Assembly: GCF_045679555.1 (NCBI RefSeq) | Contig: NC_092087.1 | Span: 88,236,966-88,300,965 of the forward strand | Length of the DNA: 64,000 nt | Direction of reading: 5' to 3' | Source of the DNA: Salvelinus alpinus | Lineage: Eukaryota; Chordata; Actinopteri; Salmoniformes; Salmonidae | Shown: positions 1 through 63,641 of the stretch, one piece after another | Position numbering within the stretch: the stretch's first letter is position 1 | How the letters are laid out: each line of letters begins with the position of its first letter | Made by a program: the position numbers and the translations under genes | The notes under the pieces: generated by a model | Told to the model about the DNA's origin: nothing | What the model saw: only the letters and a program-made list of their open reading frames with translations | Database searches by the model: none

Positions 1-931
1 TTGTATTGGCCCAATAACGTTTGATTTGATATGAGTAAAACGACTCAATATCGCCATTTGCAGGCCTTTGGGCTACTGTGAAGTATACATTGTCCACCCC
101 TTGACTGTTTTTGTACTGTTACTATAATTTAAAGTTCCACTGAATATATTGAAACTTTTTTAATTTTTTTGTGTCTCAAACAAATTGGTTGTCAGGAAAG
201 TGTTCTGGTACTTTGTTTACACACTAATCGCGTTGATTTATCGGAAATGTATAGGATGCGTTCGTAAATTCGCTCTGGCTATTTACTCTATTTCAGAGCA
301 CTCTCGTCTGAGTTTTGCCAGAGCGCAGAATAACTGATGAATTTACTAAAGCTCAACACCCGTTGAATATGGCTGGTGTCAATAAACGTCGGCAAAAAAG
401 GGTAATTAAATTGTTGCCAGCAGCACAGTTACAATCACCAACCATCAGGATAAAACAGCCTAACCAGCTCTGCTAGGGCGAGTAAAATGGTCAGTGTGAG
501 GTGTTCTCTCATTTGTGTCTGGAAGTAGCTAGCAAGCTAGCCAGTTAGCTTGGGCGCTTGACTGCCGTTGTGGAGTCTAAACGCTCGGATCAACCCTACT
601 CCGCGAAACGCTTTGTGTTTAAGAACGCCCTGAGCGCACCCTGGCACTCGAGATTGAATTCACGAACACACCCAAAATCTACGTTGTGCGGGTTTCCGTA
701 ATCACGTGATATGAGTTTTTACGCAACCCAGCATGGCCGCTACCTAGGAGTAGTCATGGTTCGATCATGACGCGATTTCCACGCAAAAGGAGGCGTTGTC
801 CAACCGGCGGGTTCATTCTTACATTAAACCGGGGAATGAGATCGCACGACCCGTCCTTTTAACTTTACTTTGACGGAATTATTTTATTATTGTGTGGTTT
901 TAGCTCAGAGTTTTAATATTATTTTATCAAC
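1..931. other. Upstream flank and putative promoter region of pcyt2
   Basis: No convincing coding sequence is visible. The first 40 bases hold a TTTGATTTGAT string like the 3' tail of fish LINEs, so the left edge is probably repeat-derived. The 300 bases before the pcyt2 start codon are richer in CpG than the rest and have no obvious TATA box at a usual position. One perfect TCACGTGA element is listed separately. The transcription start cannot be placed from sequence alone. Confidence 0.5.
702..709. promoter_or_regulatory. Palindromic E-box TCACGTGA upstream of pcyt2
   Basis: A perfect 8-bp palindrome with a CACGTG core lies about 220 bp before the pcyt2 start codon. This is the consensus for basic helix-loop-helix factors of the USF, MYC/MAX and TFE3/TFEB type. 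The motif is seen directly; that it regulates pcyt2 is inferred from position only. Confidence 0.4.
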
Positions 932-34370
<33,439 letters not shown>

Positions 34371-36403
34371 CCAGATCAAACTAGTTCAAACCAGACCCAG
34401 CTGTCACAAAACTGATCCTAACCCAGCATTTCCCAAACTAGAGAAACTCTGAAATAACTTTTTTTTTTTTTAATTGCTTTTGGTTCATAGAACTGGGGTT
34501 ATGTCAGTAACCTCCGGTAGCTGCTAGATGCCGTTGTAATAATGAGAGCGGTTTTGGTTTTCTTTCTTCCTATCTTTTGAACGGTTTAATCTACGGTTTC
34601 TCTCTACAATGCCCAGAAGTCTCAGAACAGAGTGGACAAGACCAGGCACTAAAATCAGACTGGAGGAAAAATAACAATCAATGGTGTTATTTTCTACACA
34701 GAAGATCAAACTAAATGATTGCCTGATGATCTTCTCTACTTCCCAATACCTTTCTGATGCATTTGTCACTTCAAACAATCCTTCATATTGAAACACCGTC
34801 AAATGATTTGTAATAGACGGTCATAGTCCCAGTTTAAGAACCAAACATTGGCTGTTGATTTCATCACCTTTTTTTAAAATAACAAAATGGGGTCGCAGAA
34901 CAAACAAGTTTGGGAACCTCTGTCCTAACCAGTTCAAAATGGTTCAAACACGACCCAAACCGGGTCCGACTGAACCGAGCCAGCCCAAACCAGTCTAGTC
35001 CTACTACTTGTACTGTATACACATCCTTTAGTGAAGCATTGCCTGCTAACCTGTCCTAGACCGGCTTTACCCCCCCAGTCCACAACGGGCCAAACTCATT
35101 CCACCGACTGCCGAGTGTCTGCGGGTTTTCACTCCCTTGTACTTGATGAATTAAGGTCAGTAATTAGTAAGGAACTCTCCTCACCTGGTTGTCTCGGTCT
35201 TAACTGAAAGGACAAACCAGCAGACACTAGGCCCTCCATGGAATGAGTTTCCACCTGACCCAAACCGGATCAGACCAGATCAAACTGCAGAACCAGACTC
35301 AAACCAAGACACCTCCTCACCTTCACCAGCTAAGGAGAACACAAAAATAACCCTCTCCCCCTGTCAGTGGAGGCTGCTGAGGGGAGGATGGGCCATAATA
35401 ATGTCTGGAGTGGAATAGCTGTAATGGAGTGTGTTAAATCTTATCACACTTTCAGGCAGAAAGAAAGGAGGAGGAAAGAAAGATGGAGAAAATAATCCAA
35501 AGTGTGACTGATGAAAAAGAGAACATTGAGAGACTTGTAAAGAAGAGAGAAAAGTCTATGTAGTTGTGTGTGTACTGTATATTTAGTAGTGCCTTTAGTC
35601 TGATCTACCAAATGGCACACTATTCCCTATGGACCCTGGTCAAACGGCCGCTGACCCCACCGGTATGACTCTTCAGGTGGGTGGGTGGTCACGTGTGGCT
35701 CTGTGGCGTGACCGGTACGACTCTTCACGTGGGTGGTCACGTGTGTTTGAGGCAGAGGTCTTGGGTTCGCGCCTCGCTAGGAGCCGACTCAGGCGGCAGC
35801 ATGACCTCCTTTACATGGCTATGGGTTGGAATCCGGCCCACTATCTCATCAATAAACAGTGGACTATATAGGGAATAGGATGCCATTTCAGATGCACCCC
35901 TCTGTCTTGTATGGAACATGATGATTCAGGACTCTGTCAATGTTTTCTGTTCTTGTTTTTAATGTGTTGGTATGTGGATAATTCATTTAGAACATTTTTT
36001 AGAGAGGTATGGACAATGAATGGGGGAGTCAAGTGTGTGTGTGTGAGAGACTGTTTTAAAGGGAGTGTGTGCGAATGAAAAATGAATAACAAAACAAGTG
36101 GGCATGTATATTGTATGGCTCTACCCCTCTAAAGTTGCTCTGAAATCTGTCAATTAATTGTCCGGTAAATGACAAGAAAATACAAAATACTGTTCCCATT
36201 ATTTTCTGAGGTTGAGCCTCTTTGTAGTTGTTCAAAAGTCCATAATATCTGACATGAAGTGGAAACCTGAAAAGGTTAACATTATTTACCTACTAAGCTG
36301 AAAAATGTGTCTGATTAGTAAAATAGTGTAAACACACATTTGCTTATCACTAATGTCTGTAATGATAGTTTCAGAAGAGTACTTTTCCCTATAATGGTCG
36401 TCA
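34371..36403. other. pcyt2 3' UTR and start of intergenic region
   Basis: No coding sequence seen. The first AATAAA after the stop is at 35851-35856, inside repeat-like sequence, so the true polyadenylation site is uncertain. 35366-35450 is half of a GGAGGCTGCTGAGGGG MITE. 35605-35650 and 35865-35905 (ATGGCACACTATTCCC ... GGGAATAGGATGCCAT) are the two ends of a decayed palindromic MITE with a foreign insert between them; the insert holds a short duplication of GTGACCGGTACGACTCTTCA-like sequence. Confidence 0.5.
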
Positions 36404-36460
36404 CCCATCCTACTCACCCATCCTACTCACCCATCCTACTCACCCATCCTACTCACCCAT
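36404..36460. repeat. 13-bp tandem repeat, about 4-5 copies
   Basis: Unit CACCCATCCTACT, period 13, in the intergenic region. Confidence 0.9.
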
Positions 36461-36589
36461 CTTACAAACGTATATATTTCCACACTGAGGTTGAAATGAC
36501 ACTGAAATTATGATAATGTCCTTTTTAGTGAAAAAGTGCTGGAAATCTCAGCCTGTTCAGGTGGGATGGAGTTTTTGGCCGACAGCAAA

Positions 36590-36715
36590 TCAAATATTAT
36601 TAGTCGTTTATTTTTCCCCCGAATACAACAGGTGCAGATCTTACAGTGAAATGCTTACAAGCCCTTAACCAACAATGCAGTTTATGAAAAATAAGTGTTA
36701 AAGTAGTTAGTCAAA
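36590..36715 (-). mobile_element. LINE 3' tail fragment, minus strand
   Basis: CAAATCAAATATTATTAGTC then CGAATACAACAGGTGCAGAT, TACAGTGAAATGCTTACAAG and AACCAACAATGCAG is the reverse complement of the same LINE tail found at 15150-15360. Too short to encode anything. Confidence 0.75.
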
Positions 36716-36825
36716 TAAACTGGAAGGGGAAGCATGACATCACAATCTGATCTAATTATTCTGATCAATGACCAGTCATCTTTTATTTGCATATGTATCC
36801 TCCTCTGAGGCGGTAGGCTCTAGAA

Positions 36826-37008
36826 CAGAGCTCTCCAAACTTGTTCCTGGAGACCTACCCTCCTGCAGGTTTTAGCTCCAACACCAGTTGTAACCGACAT
36901 GATTTAGGGACTCAACCAGCTAATTATTAGATTCAGGTTCGCTAGATTAGGGTTGGAGCAAAAACCTACAGGACTGTAGCTCTCCAGGAACAGGGTTGGA
37001 GAGCCCTG
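36826..37008. mobile_element. hAT-like MITE with 8-bp target duplication
   Basis: Terminal inverted repeats CAGAGCTCTCCAAAC and GTTGGAGAGCCCTG. It is flanked by CTCTAGAA (36818-36825) and CTCTAGAG (37009-37016), an 8-bp duplication with one mismatch as expected for hAT transposases. The interior is non-coding. Confidence 0.8.
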
Positions 37009-37016
37009 CTCTAGAG

Positions 37017-38469
37017 TTTAGAAATACATAAATTGTTGCAATGCACAAAGAATGTCATCGGGTGACCCACCTGGACCCCTGCCGCCATCCAGTTAGAGAA
37101 CCACTGTTCTTGAAGATGCTATCCGCCAACCAGGGCTGTGTATGTAAATATATGTAAATATATATCAACCCCCTCGTGACCAGAGAGCATTCCGATGGCA
37201 AAAGGAGGCTCGGGAAATAAATGATTAAAAGATATTGGATTTTCATAAAAAAAATAAAGGGATTTATTGGCCATACAAGTGATGATTTTAAAATACACTT
37301 TAAACGACTGCATGGGGGCTTTAAACTAAACTATTTAGAGAGAGTTTTTGAAAAAGAAAGCGGTCTGTGGCTTTTCACGAAAGTGCTGACGGGGTCAACT
37401 ACACGTCTACATCCACTCAAATCAAATCACACCACCCCATACCCAACTGATTAACAACCGTTTAGGTCAGCATGTCGCGCGGAAAACCGGTAAACTAGAC
37501 CGGTGGTTGTGGCTGTGTGGTCACAGATTACGCTGAGCTGTCGAAATGAGGACACAGCTCGAGTCTCTTGAATGAAAAAACGGTAAAACGTTCGCCTCAT
37601 TAGGAACACAAAGGGAAACTAATCCTTGACCCACGCGTTTGGCAGGATTTGAGGCGTTGGTGAGCGCGAAAGCACTGACATTCAAAACAGTGATTATTAT
37701 GTTTGTTAGTTTCATAGTAACGCACCTTGTGGATACAGTGGAAATGGCAGCACTCACTCAGGCGTCAATTTCTCCTCCCGAAACGTCACTTCCACGGGAT
37801 ATCTGAAACTTTTCCAATGCTGCAATACCGTGGGAGTCTATGAGACCAGGCTGCGTGGGAGGGATCTCCCGTCCTAAATCAACTAGGTGGGGAAACTTTC
37901 CGGGAGTTCGGGTTCTGTAGGCTACTATAGCGGCGCCCACAGTCTCATTGGCCATTTGAAGGTAGTCTATTTTTTGAAAATGTTGTTTGTCTCTCGAGTC
38001 TAACACGACAAGGAAGTATTCACAATAGCCTTGCTGATTTGGTGGTTGGTTGGGTAACGAGACACTTTTTGGGCTAGTGAGTAGGTAAACGTTTTCACCT
38101 TTTTCGATTGTGTATATTGCGAGCGATTCCGCATCACGTAACAACGGATGGACATGCGCTTCCTATGCGAACTGATTGAATAACTTCTAACCTATTCAAT
38201 TACTTTTTTCTTCGTTTATATTAATTTTATCATAAAAAGGAATAGGACAGAACATTTGGCCATATTGTTGCAGACATTTGGCATAGAAAACCACCCCAAA
38301 ATGTGACACATCAAGAGGAAAAAGCGATCATCAAAACCCAATTGGATAACCATGTTCGAGTCAACTATCACCGTCAACCCACGGTGACTGATCCCTAAAG
38401 TGGATCCCCCTTCCCCGGTATTATTCTAGCTCGTGCGTGTCCGGTGAACGAGGAGATGAGCAAGGCGAG
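37017..38469. other. Intergenic region upstream of gnav1
   Basis: Contains short AT-rich stretches and possible core-promoter sequence near 38100-38430, but no motif I would call with confidence. An upstream in-frame ATG at 38437 would add eleven residues to the G-alpha protein; the downstream ATG at 38470 is preferred because it creates an N-myristoylation signal. Confidence 0.45.
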
Positions 38470-56472
<18,003 letters not shown>

Positions 56473-57023
56473 GTAAATAATACTATTGTGTGTCTTCTCT
56501 TGTTGTTGTTGAATATAACACTTTCCCAAAACACGAAGGCCTACTATCAGGGCTCTACATTGTAAAGAAATGAATTGGTAGCACTGGTGCTCCCAACTTA
56601 AAAATGTTAGGAGCACCACATTAAATTTAGGTGCACCAGAAAATATTTTTCCAGTTGATTGAGCCTATATTGGGCCTGTATGAATTCTAGTTTCTTTTGA
56701 AGCACATGTTGTGCCCTAGAAACTAACATGTAACACTTCAAAGACATGCGTTTATTATAAAAGCTAAAATGTTGATATGAATACCTGTCATTGAAATGAC
56801 AGTCATTAGTGTAATATTAGGTTTTTACATTGTGTAAAAGCACCATTGTCCTATTGAGATATATTACATTGAAAATTGTACACTGTCGCTTTAAAAAACG
56901 TTGTGCGTTGACTACATGCAAGAGATCTGTCATTAATTAATTCATTAATTGCTATGGTTATTGATCTCCTGAAGACGCTATCCCTTTTCCTTTCTTTCTG
57001 CGCCCCCAACACTTCATTACTCA

Positions 57024-57289
57024 TCTCACATGTATGTACTGTACTCGATACCATCTACTGCATCTTGCCTATGCCGTTCTGTACCATCACTCATTCATAT
57101 ATCTTTATGTACATATTCTTTATCCCTTTACACTTGTGTGTATAAGGTAGCTGTTGTGAAATTGTTAGGTTAGATTACTCGTTGGTTATTACTGCATTGT
57201 CGGAACTAGAAGCACAAGCATTTCGCTACACTCGCATTAACATCTGCTAACCATGTGTATGTGACAAATAAAATTTGATTTGATTTGGA
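57024..57289 (+). mobile_element. LINE 3' tail fragment
   Basis: GTACATATTCTTTATCCCTT, then GGTTATTACTGCATTGTCGG and ACAAATAAAATTTGATTTGA is the same tail type as the LINE ending at 48262. The coding part is missing. Confidence 0.8.
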
Positions 57290-57292
57290 TAT

Positions 57293-57478
57293 CAGTGGAG
57301 GCTGGTGGGCGGAGCTATAGGAGGATGGGCTCATTGTAATGGCTGGAATGGAATGAATGGAACAGAGTCAAACATGTGCTTTCCATATGCTTGATGTGTT
57401 TGATACCGTTCCATCTATTCCATTCCAGCCATTACAACGAGTCCATTCTCCTATAGCTCCTCCCACCAGCCTCCACTG
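57293..57478. mobile_element. Palindromic MITE, intact copy
   Basis: Inverted ends CAGTGGAGGCTGGTGGG and CCCACCAGCCTCCACTG are exact over 16-17 bp, and most of the interior is also palindromic (TGGAATGGAATGAATGGAAC versus GTTCCATCTATTCCATTCCA). Inserted directly after a LINE tail. Non-coding. Confidence 0.9.
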
Positions 57479-58463
57479 ATGGATAATACTGGTCAAGTTA
57501 CCAGGTTGTTAGCTAGCTAGCCAATGAGGTAACATGACTGAACAAAGTGTGAACAAGTGGTTAACGACGCACAAGTCGTTTTAGAATGGCCCACGACACA
57601 ATGCTCCCAAAATATAACCTGTGGTCACACAGCAAAATATTTTAGTCGCATATGCAACCAAATTGGTCTTTAAAGCCCCGCTGACTATAGTTTTCAGGTA
57701 AACTTCAAGTACGAGGTTTTAACTCAAAAGTGATCAAAAATACCTATGACAGCTGCTGGAATCTTTTCATCTTTGGGACCATGTCACGTTATCTCACACA
57801 CACTCATTTTGTCATAGAGACTTTATCTCTAACAGCCAATTTGGCTAGTGTCAATCAAACAAACTTATATCTGATTGGTCTGTGATTGAGTCAGCAGGAA
57901 GTCAATATGTCAATACCCTAACAGGCCTTATCAACACACAGTGGACTAGAGTCTGATAACCGGGCACGCGCACACATACGGACGCACACACAAACAAACA
58001 TAGTAGGGATGTGACAAATGGAGAAAAAACATCTTTATGTTTAAACTGCCACTTTTTTTAATTGGCTTCCATTAAAACAATAAGAACAATTTAGAAAATT
58101 CCATGTGGATTCACAATGCAGCTGCACTGCTGCCAGCAACAGGTTGGGTCTCATGGTGCGCCAGTACTACCATTACTCTACCTCAATTCCACTTTACAAA
58201 ATTTGCATTTCCTTCTCATTTAACTTCTCAAAGTTTAGCGATACAGGACTTCACTGCTGTCGCTTGCCTTTCTCTGCCATTTTTCCAACTGTTAACTGAA
58301 ACGACGAAGTGGTGGAGAGTCGACTCCAAAAAATAATTGATTACTCGACTCCTAGCACGTCGACTCGGATTTCTGAGTCGGTTTTCTCCTCTTTTCTGAA
58401 AGTAGACAGATGGAGACACTTCTAGATTTTAACTTTAAAAAGCTGGCAAATGTATAGGGTCCC
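57479..58463. other. gnav1 intron 5, no recognised gene
   Basis: AT-rich intron sequence. 58300-58380 contains several GTCGACTC words (a short local repeat). No G-alpha exon was recognised here. Confidence 0.5.
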
Positions 58464-58636
58464 CTCTAGGGCTGTGGCGGTCACGACGTTTATCAGCCGG
58501 TGATTGTCAACCAGATAACTGTTGGTCTCACGGTAATTGACCGTTAATTAACATAAACACAGTTAGCATCTTTTGGCTTCAACACAAACCACTGATGCTG
58601 AGCTTTGGAAAATCTACATTTTAAAAAGTCTAATAA

Positions 58637-59203
58637 ATACATGTAATCTAGCCTACACCATCACATTAAATCCATGTAATATAGCCTACACCATCACATT
58701 AAATCCATGTAATATAGCCTACACCATCACATTAAATCCATGTAATATAGCCTACACCATCACATTAAATCCATGTAATATAGCCTACACCATCACATTA
58801 AATCCATGTAATATAGCCTACACCATCACATTAAATCCATGTAATCTAGCCTACACCATCACATTAAATCCATGTAATATAGCCTACACCATCACATTAA
58901 ATCCATGTAATATAGCCTACACCATCACATTAAATCCATGTAATATAGCCTACACCATCACATTAAATCCATGTAATATAGCCTACACCATCACATTAAA
59001 TCCATGTAATCTAGCCTACACCATCACATTAAATCCATGTAATCTAGCCTACACCATCACATTAAATCCATGTAATCTAGCCTACACCATCACATTAAAT
59101 CCATGTAATCTAGCCTACACCATCACATTAAATCCATGTAATCTAGCCTACACCATCACATTAAATACATGTAATATAGCCTACACCATCACATTAAATA
59201 CAT
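58637..59203. repeat. 33-bp minisatellite, about 17 copies
   Basis: Unit CATGTAATATAGCCTACACC plus ATCACATTAAATC, with an AATCTAGCC variant. Period 33, so it stays open in one frame without being coding. Confidence 0.96.
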
Positions 59204-59484
59204 GATTTATTTTAGACAGGTCTAAAGAAACATGATATGAAGAAAATGTAGTCTATTTCAGAAGAACAGAATAGCATACTCTGAGTTGTCCTTATGTTAG
59301 CTCCTGATCTGACTATGTCAAATGGCTGTGGGCTACACTAGTTCATTTAGCAGACAACATTTGCTTAGAATTCAGTGTCATTATTTTATTGTGTGAAGAA
59401 TACAAATGAACAAAGCTGAATAAAATAGTTAGAAAATTTCTCCAAACGATTTGAGGGAGTTATGCACATGAGGCTATTCTGTGT

Positions 59485-61214
59485 TTAGGTGTTAACACAG
59501 AAATGGGTTCTCCTATATGGTTATTTAGGTGTTAACACAGAAATGGGTTCTCCTATATGGTTATTTAGGTGTTAACACAGAAATGGGTACTCCTATATGG
59601 TTATTTAGGTGTTAACACAGAAATGGGTACTCCTATATGGTTATTTAGGTGTTAACACAGAAATGGGTACTCCTATATGGTTATTTAGGTGTTAACACAG
59701 AAATGGGTACTCCTATATGGTTATTTAGGTGTTAACACAGAAATGGGTTCTCCTATATGGTTATTTAGGTGTTAACACAGAAATGGGTTCTCCTATATGG
59801 TTATTTAGGTGTTAACACAGAAATGGGTTCTCCTATATGGTTATTTAGGTGTTAACACAGAAATGGGTACTCCTATATGGTTATTTAGGTGTTAACACAG
59901 AAATGGGTTCTCCTATATGGTTATTTAGGTGTTAACACAGAAATGGGTTCTCCTATATGGTTATTTAGGTGTTAACACAGAAATGGGTACTCCTATATGG
60001 TTGTTTAGGTGTTAACACAGAAATGGGTACTCCTATATGGTTATTTAGGTGTTAACACAGAAATGGGTTCTCCTATATGGTTATTTAGGTGTTAACAAAG
60101 AAATGGGTACTCCTATATGGTTATTTAGGTGTTAACACAGAAATGGGTTCTCCTATATGGTTATTTAGGTGTTAACAAAGAAATGGGTACTCCTATATGG
60201 TTATTTAGGTGTTAACACAGAAATGGGTACTCCTATATGGTTATTTAGGTGTTAACACAGAAATGGGTTCTCCTATATGGTTATTTAGGTGTTAACACAG
60301 AAATGGGTTCTCCTATATGGTTATTTAGGTGTTAACACAGAAATGGGTACTCCTATATGGTTATTTAGGTGTTAACACAGAAATGGGTTCTCCTATATGG
60401 TTATTTAGGTGTTAACACAGAAATGGGTTCTCCTATATGGTTATTTAGGTGTTAACACAGAAATGGGTTCTCCTATATGGTTATTTAGGTGTTAACACAG
60501 AAATGGGTTCTCCTATATGGTTATTTAGGTGTTAACACAGAAATGGGTTCTCCTATATGGTTATTTAGGTGTTAACACAGAAATGGGTACTCCTATATGG
60601 TTATTTAGGTGTTAACACAGAAATGGGTTCTCCTATATGGTTATTTAGGTGTTAACACAGAAATGGGTTCTCCTATATGGTTATTTAGGTGTTAACACAG
60701 AAATGGGTACTCCTATATGGTTGTTTAGGTGTTAACACAGAAATGGGTACTCCTATATGGTTATTTAGGTGTTAACACAGAAATGGGTACTCCTATATGG
60801 TTATTTAGGTGTTAACACAGAAATGGGTTCTCCTATATGGTTATTTAGGTGTTAACACAGAAATGGGTTCTCCTATATGGTTATTTAGGTGTTAACAAAG
60901 AAATGGGTACTCCTATATGGTTATTTAGGTGTTAACACAGAAATGGGTACTCCTATATGGTTATTTAGGTGTTAACACAGAAATGGGTTCTCCTATATGG
61001 TTATTTAGGTGTTAACAAAGAAATGGGTTCTCCTATATGGTTATTTAGGTGTTAACAAAGAAATGGGTACTCCTATATGGTTATTTAGGTGTTAACACAG
61101 AAATGGGTATACTCCTATATGGTTATTTAGGTGTTAACACAGAAATGGGTATACTCCTATATGGTTATTTAGGTGTTAACACAGAAATGGGTATACTCCT
61201 ATATGGTTATTTTA
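59485..61214. repeat. 40-bp minisatellite, about 43 copies
   Basis: Unit TTATTTAGGTGTTAACACAG plus AAATGGGTTCTCCTATATGG, period 40. The main variants are GGGTTC/GGGTAC, AACAAAG/AACACAG, and GGGTATAC in the last three copies. The GGGTTC/GGGTAC pattern recurs in blocks. Confidence 0.97.
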
Positions 61215-61589
61215 GAGTTATTAATGTAACTTTAGTTGTTCTACAAACGTTGGGCTATAAGTTTTGATTTTTAATACATTCTAATACATTGGTGCGACTC
61301 TAATGATGATTTGAAAAAAGGTATGAGCTCTGCTTAGTTTTTTGCGCAGGCTGTACACACTACATCAGTCAGTCAGTAACAAGTTGACAAGCACTTGATA
61401 ATGCCTACAATTTCCCGGCGGCATCCCCTTTGTTTGGCCGGAATGCCCCCTATAGAAAGTGTAGACAGACACATCGAGGACGCAACCGCGTACGTCCTGA
61501 TCCAGTTCCGAGGTGCATATTGAGATATTGGAAGAACTGTCCACATTTATTTTCGGCAGCCGACAAGATGAGTTGGCCTAACGAACAGC

Positions 61590-62530
61590 AAAAGCATTAG
61601 CTTATGTCATCTACTATCCCCCATAGTACAAAAGCATTAGCCTATGGCAATCTACTATCCCCCATAGTACAAAAGCATTAGCCTATGGCAATCTACTATC
61701 CCCCATAGTACAAAAGCATTAGCCTATGGCAATCTACTATCCCCCATAGTACAAAAGCATTAGCCTATGGCAATCTACTATCCCCCATAGTACAAAAGCA
61801 TTAGCCTATGTCATCTACTATCCCCCATAGTACAAAAGCATTAGCCTATGGCAATCTACTATCCCCCATAGTACAAAAGCATTAGCCTATGGCAATCTAC
61901 TATCCCCCATAGTACAAAAGCATTAGCCTATGGCAATCTACTATCCCCCATAGTACAAAAGCATTAGCCTATGGCAATCTACTATCCCCCATAGTACAAA
62001 AGCATTAGCCTATGGCAATCTACTATCCCCCATAGTACAAAAGCATTAGCCTATGGCAATCTACTATCCCCCATAGTACAAAAGCATTAGCCTATGGCAA
62101 TCTACTATCCCCCATAGTACAAAAGCATTAGCCTATGGCAATCTACTATCCCCCATAGTACAAAAGCATTAGCCTATGGCAATCTACTATCCCCCATAGT
62201 ACAAAAGCATTAGCCTATGTCATCTACTATCCCCCATAGTACAAAAGCATTAGCCTATGGCAATCTACTATCCCCCATAGTACAAAAGCATTAGCCTATG
62301 GCAATCTACTATCCCCCATAGTACAAAAGCATTAGTCTATGGCAATCTACTATCCCCCATAGTACAAAAGCATTAGCCTATGGCAATCTACTATCCCCCA
62401 TAGTACAAAAGCATTAGCCTATGTCATCTACTATCCCCCATAGTACAAAAGCATTAGCCTATGTCATCTACTATCCCCCATAGTACAAAAGCATTAGCCT
62501 ATGTCATCTACTATCCCCCATAGTACAAAA
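61590..62530. repeat. 41-bp minisatellite with 39-bp variants, about 23 copies
   Basis: Unit AAAAGCATTAGCCTATGGCA plus ATCTACTATCCCCCATAGTAC; shorter copies read CCTATGTCATC. The shorter form occurs at the left edge, internally and in a block at the right edge. Confidence 0.96.
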
Positions 62531-63167
62531 GTTGACCTATTCTGTGAGAGAAATAAATATTCCAAGCACTTTTTTTACACAATGTGGCTGACGTAACGGA
62601 TCAGAATGTTTAGCTTAAAATGTTGATAAACTATGATGCTATTTCTTCACATTATAAGCGCAGCAATGTGCACACATGGTAGTAGGCTATAAGCCAAATG
62701 TTCCATTAGCAGAAAACACCATTATCAAAAGTGACCGCAAATGCAATTATGCATGTAATGCTTTTATTATAAAGGTGCATTTTAATAGTGAAAATGATCT
62801 TCCCCAAACTTGAAACTCACACGCTGCTTATGTATGCCAGTTAGGCTCTACACTCCTTGTAAAGCGGATTAATGTGATTCATTTTAAAAGTTATTTGACC
62901 AGTTTAGTTGTGAAACAAACCTTATCAAAACATATAGGCCCCTGGGCGAGGCTACATGAGGTGTGCAACTATGATTCGAAAATGAGTTTTTAAAAAGTTA
63001 TTATTTATTGTGCTGGGTGTCATTCACAAGTGATAGGCTAATATTGTCACCAATCAGACTATTCTTGATTTAATCTTCTTTACATATACTAAATAATATG
63101 TGACATTTTTTTATTTATTTAGAATGGACCATTATCATGCACCTGTATCGAAACAGGGGCAGCGGGG

Positions 63168-63641
63168 TGTTAAAGGAATTTAATTCCTATATGTTTATCA
63201 ACCAATTAAATTAAAACACTCTGCCCCTACATAAGAATTTGTAAGATACTTATCAGCATTAAATGGACAGAGACCAGTCTCAAAATCAATCAATCAATAG
63301 CGTTTATTCTCGAGAGTACCGATCATAGTATAATTTACATCAGGTTATATAATAAAGATGATGTCATAGGTTTTAATGTCCATCCTCCTCTCGGATACAA
63401 TGGCAGTACAGTACAGTTCTCATTACTGTCTGCCACCTGTTAAACTATCTGCAACCAACCCAAGGTCTTTCCCCTCCCTGGGTAGAGACATCATTCAAGC
63501 CTGTCTGAAGATAAACCCATTCTTTCTAACAAGGAACATATTACATTCAGCATTATGAGTATAATAAGTTTCATTCATACAGTAACATCTAAGTCAAATG
63601 TATACATATTTTAGTAATTTATTCATAAAAATCCCATAACA
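63168..63641 (-). mobile_element. Solo LTR with 5-bp target duplication
   Basis: Starts TGTTAAAGG and ends CCATAACA, the TG...CA ends of an LTR. CGGGG at 63163-63167 and 63642-63646 is an exact 5-bp target duplication. On the minus strand the LTR carries GAGAATAAACGC, a possible polyadenylation signal, so minus orientation is more likely. No internal retroviral or retrotransposon genes adjoin it, so it looks like the product of LTR-LTR recombination. Superfamily not determined. Confidence 0.8.

Noticed and set aside
37758..38144. 128-residue minus-strand open frame upstream of gnav1
   Set aside because: No recognisable domain, no splice context and unremarkable composition; could be a chance frame.
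38437..38469. Upstream ATG giving eleven extra residues on the G-alpha protein
   Set aside because: The second ATG yields MGQCLSS, which has the Gly2/Cys4 lipidation signal expected of this family; the longer form would bury it.
58573..59205. 210-residue frame of YTITLNPCNIA repeats
   Set aside because: A 33-bp array inside an interspersed repeat; no start context and no family.
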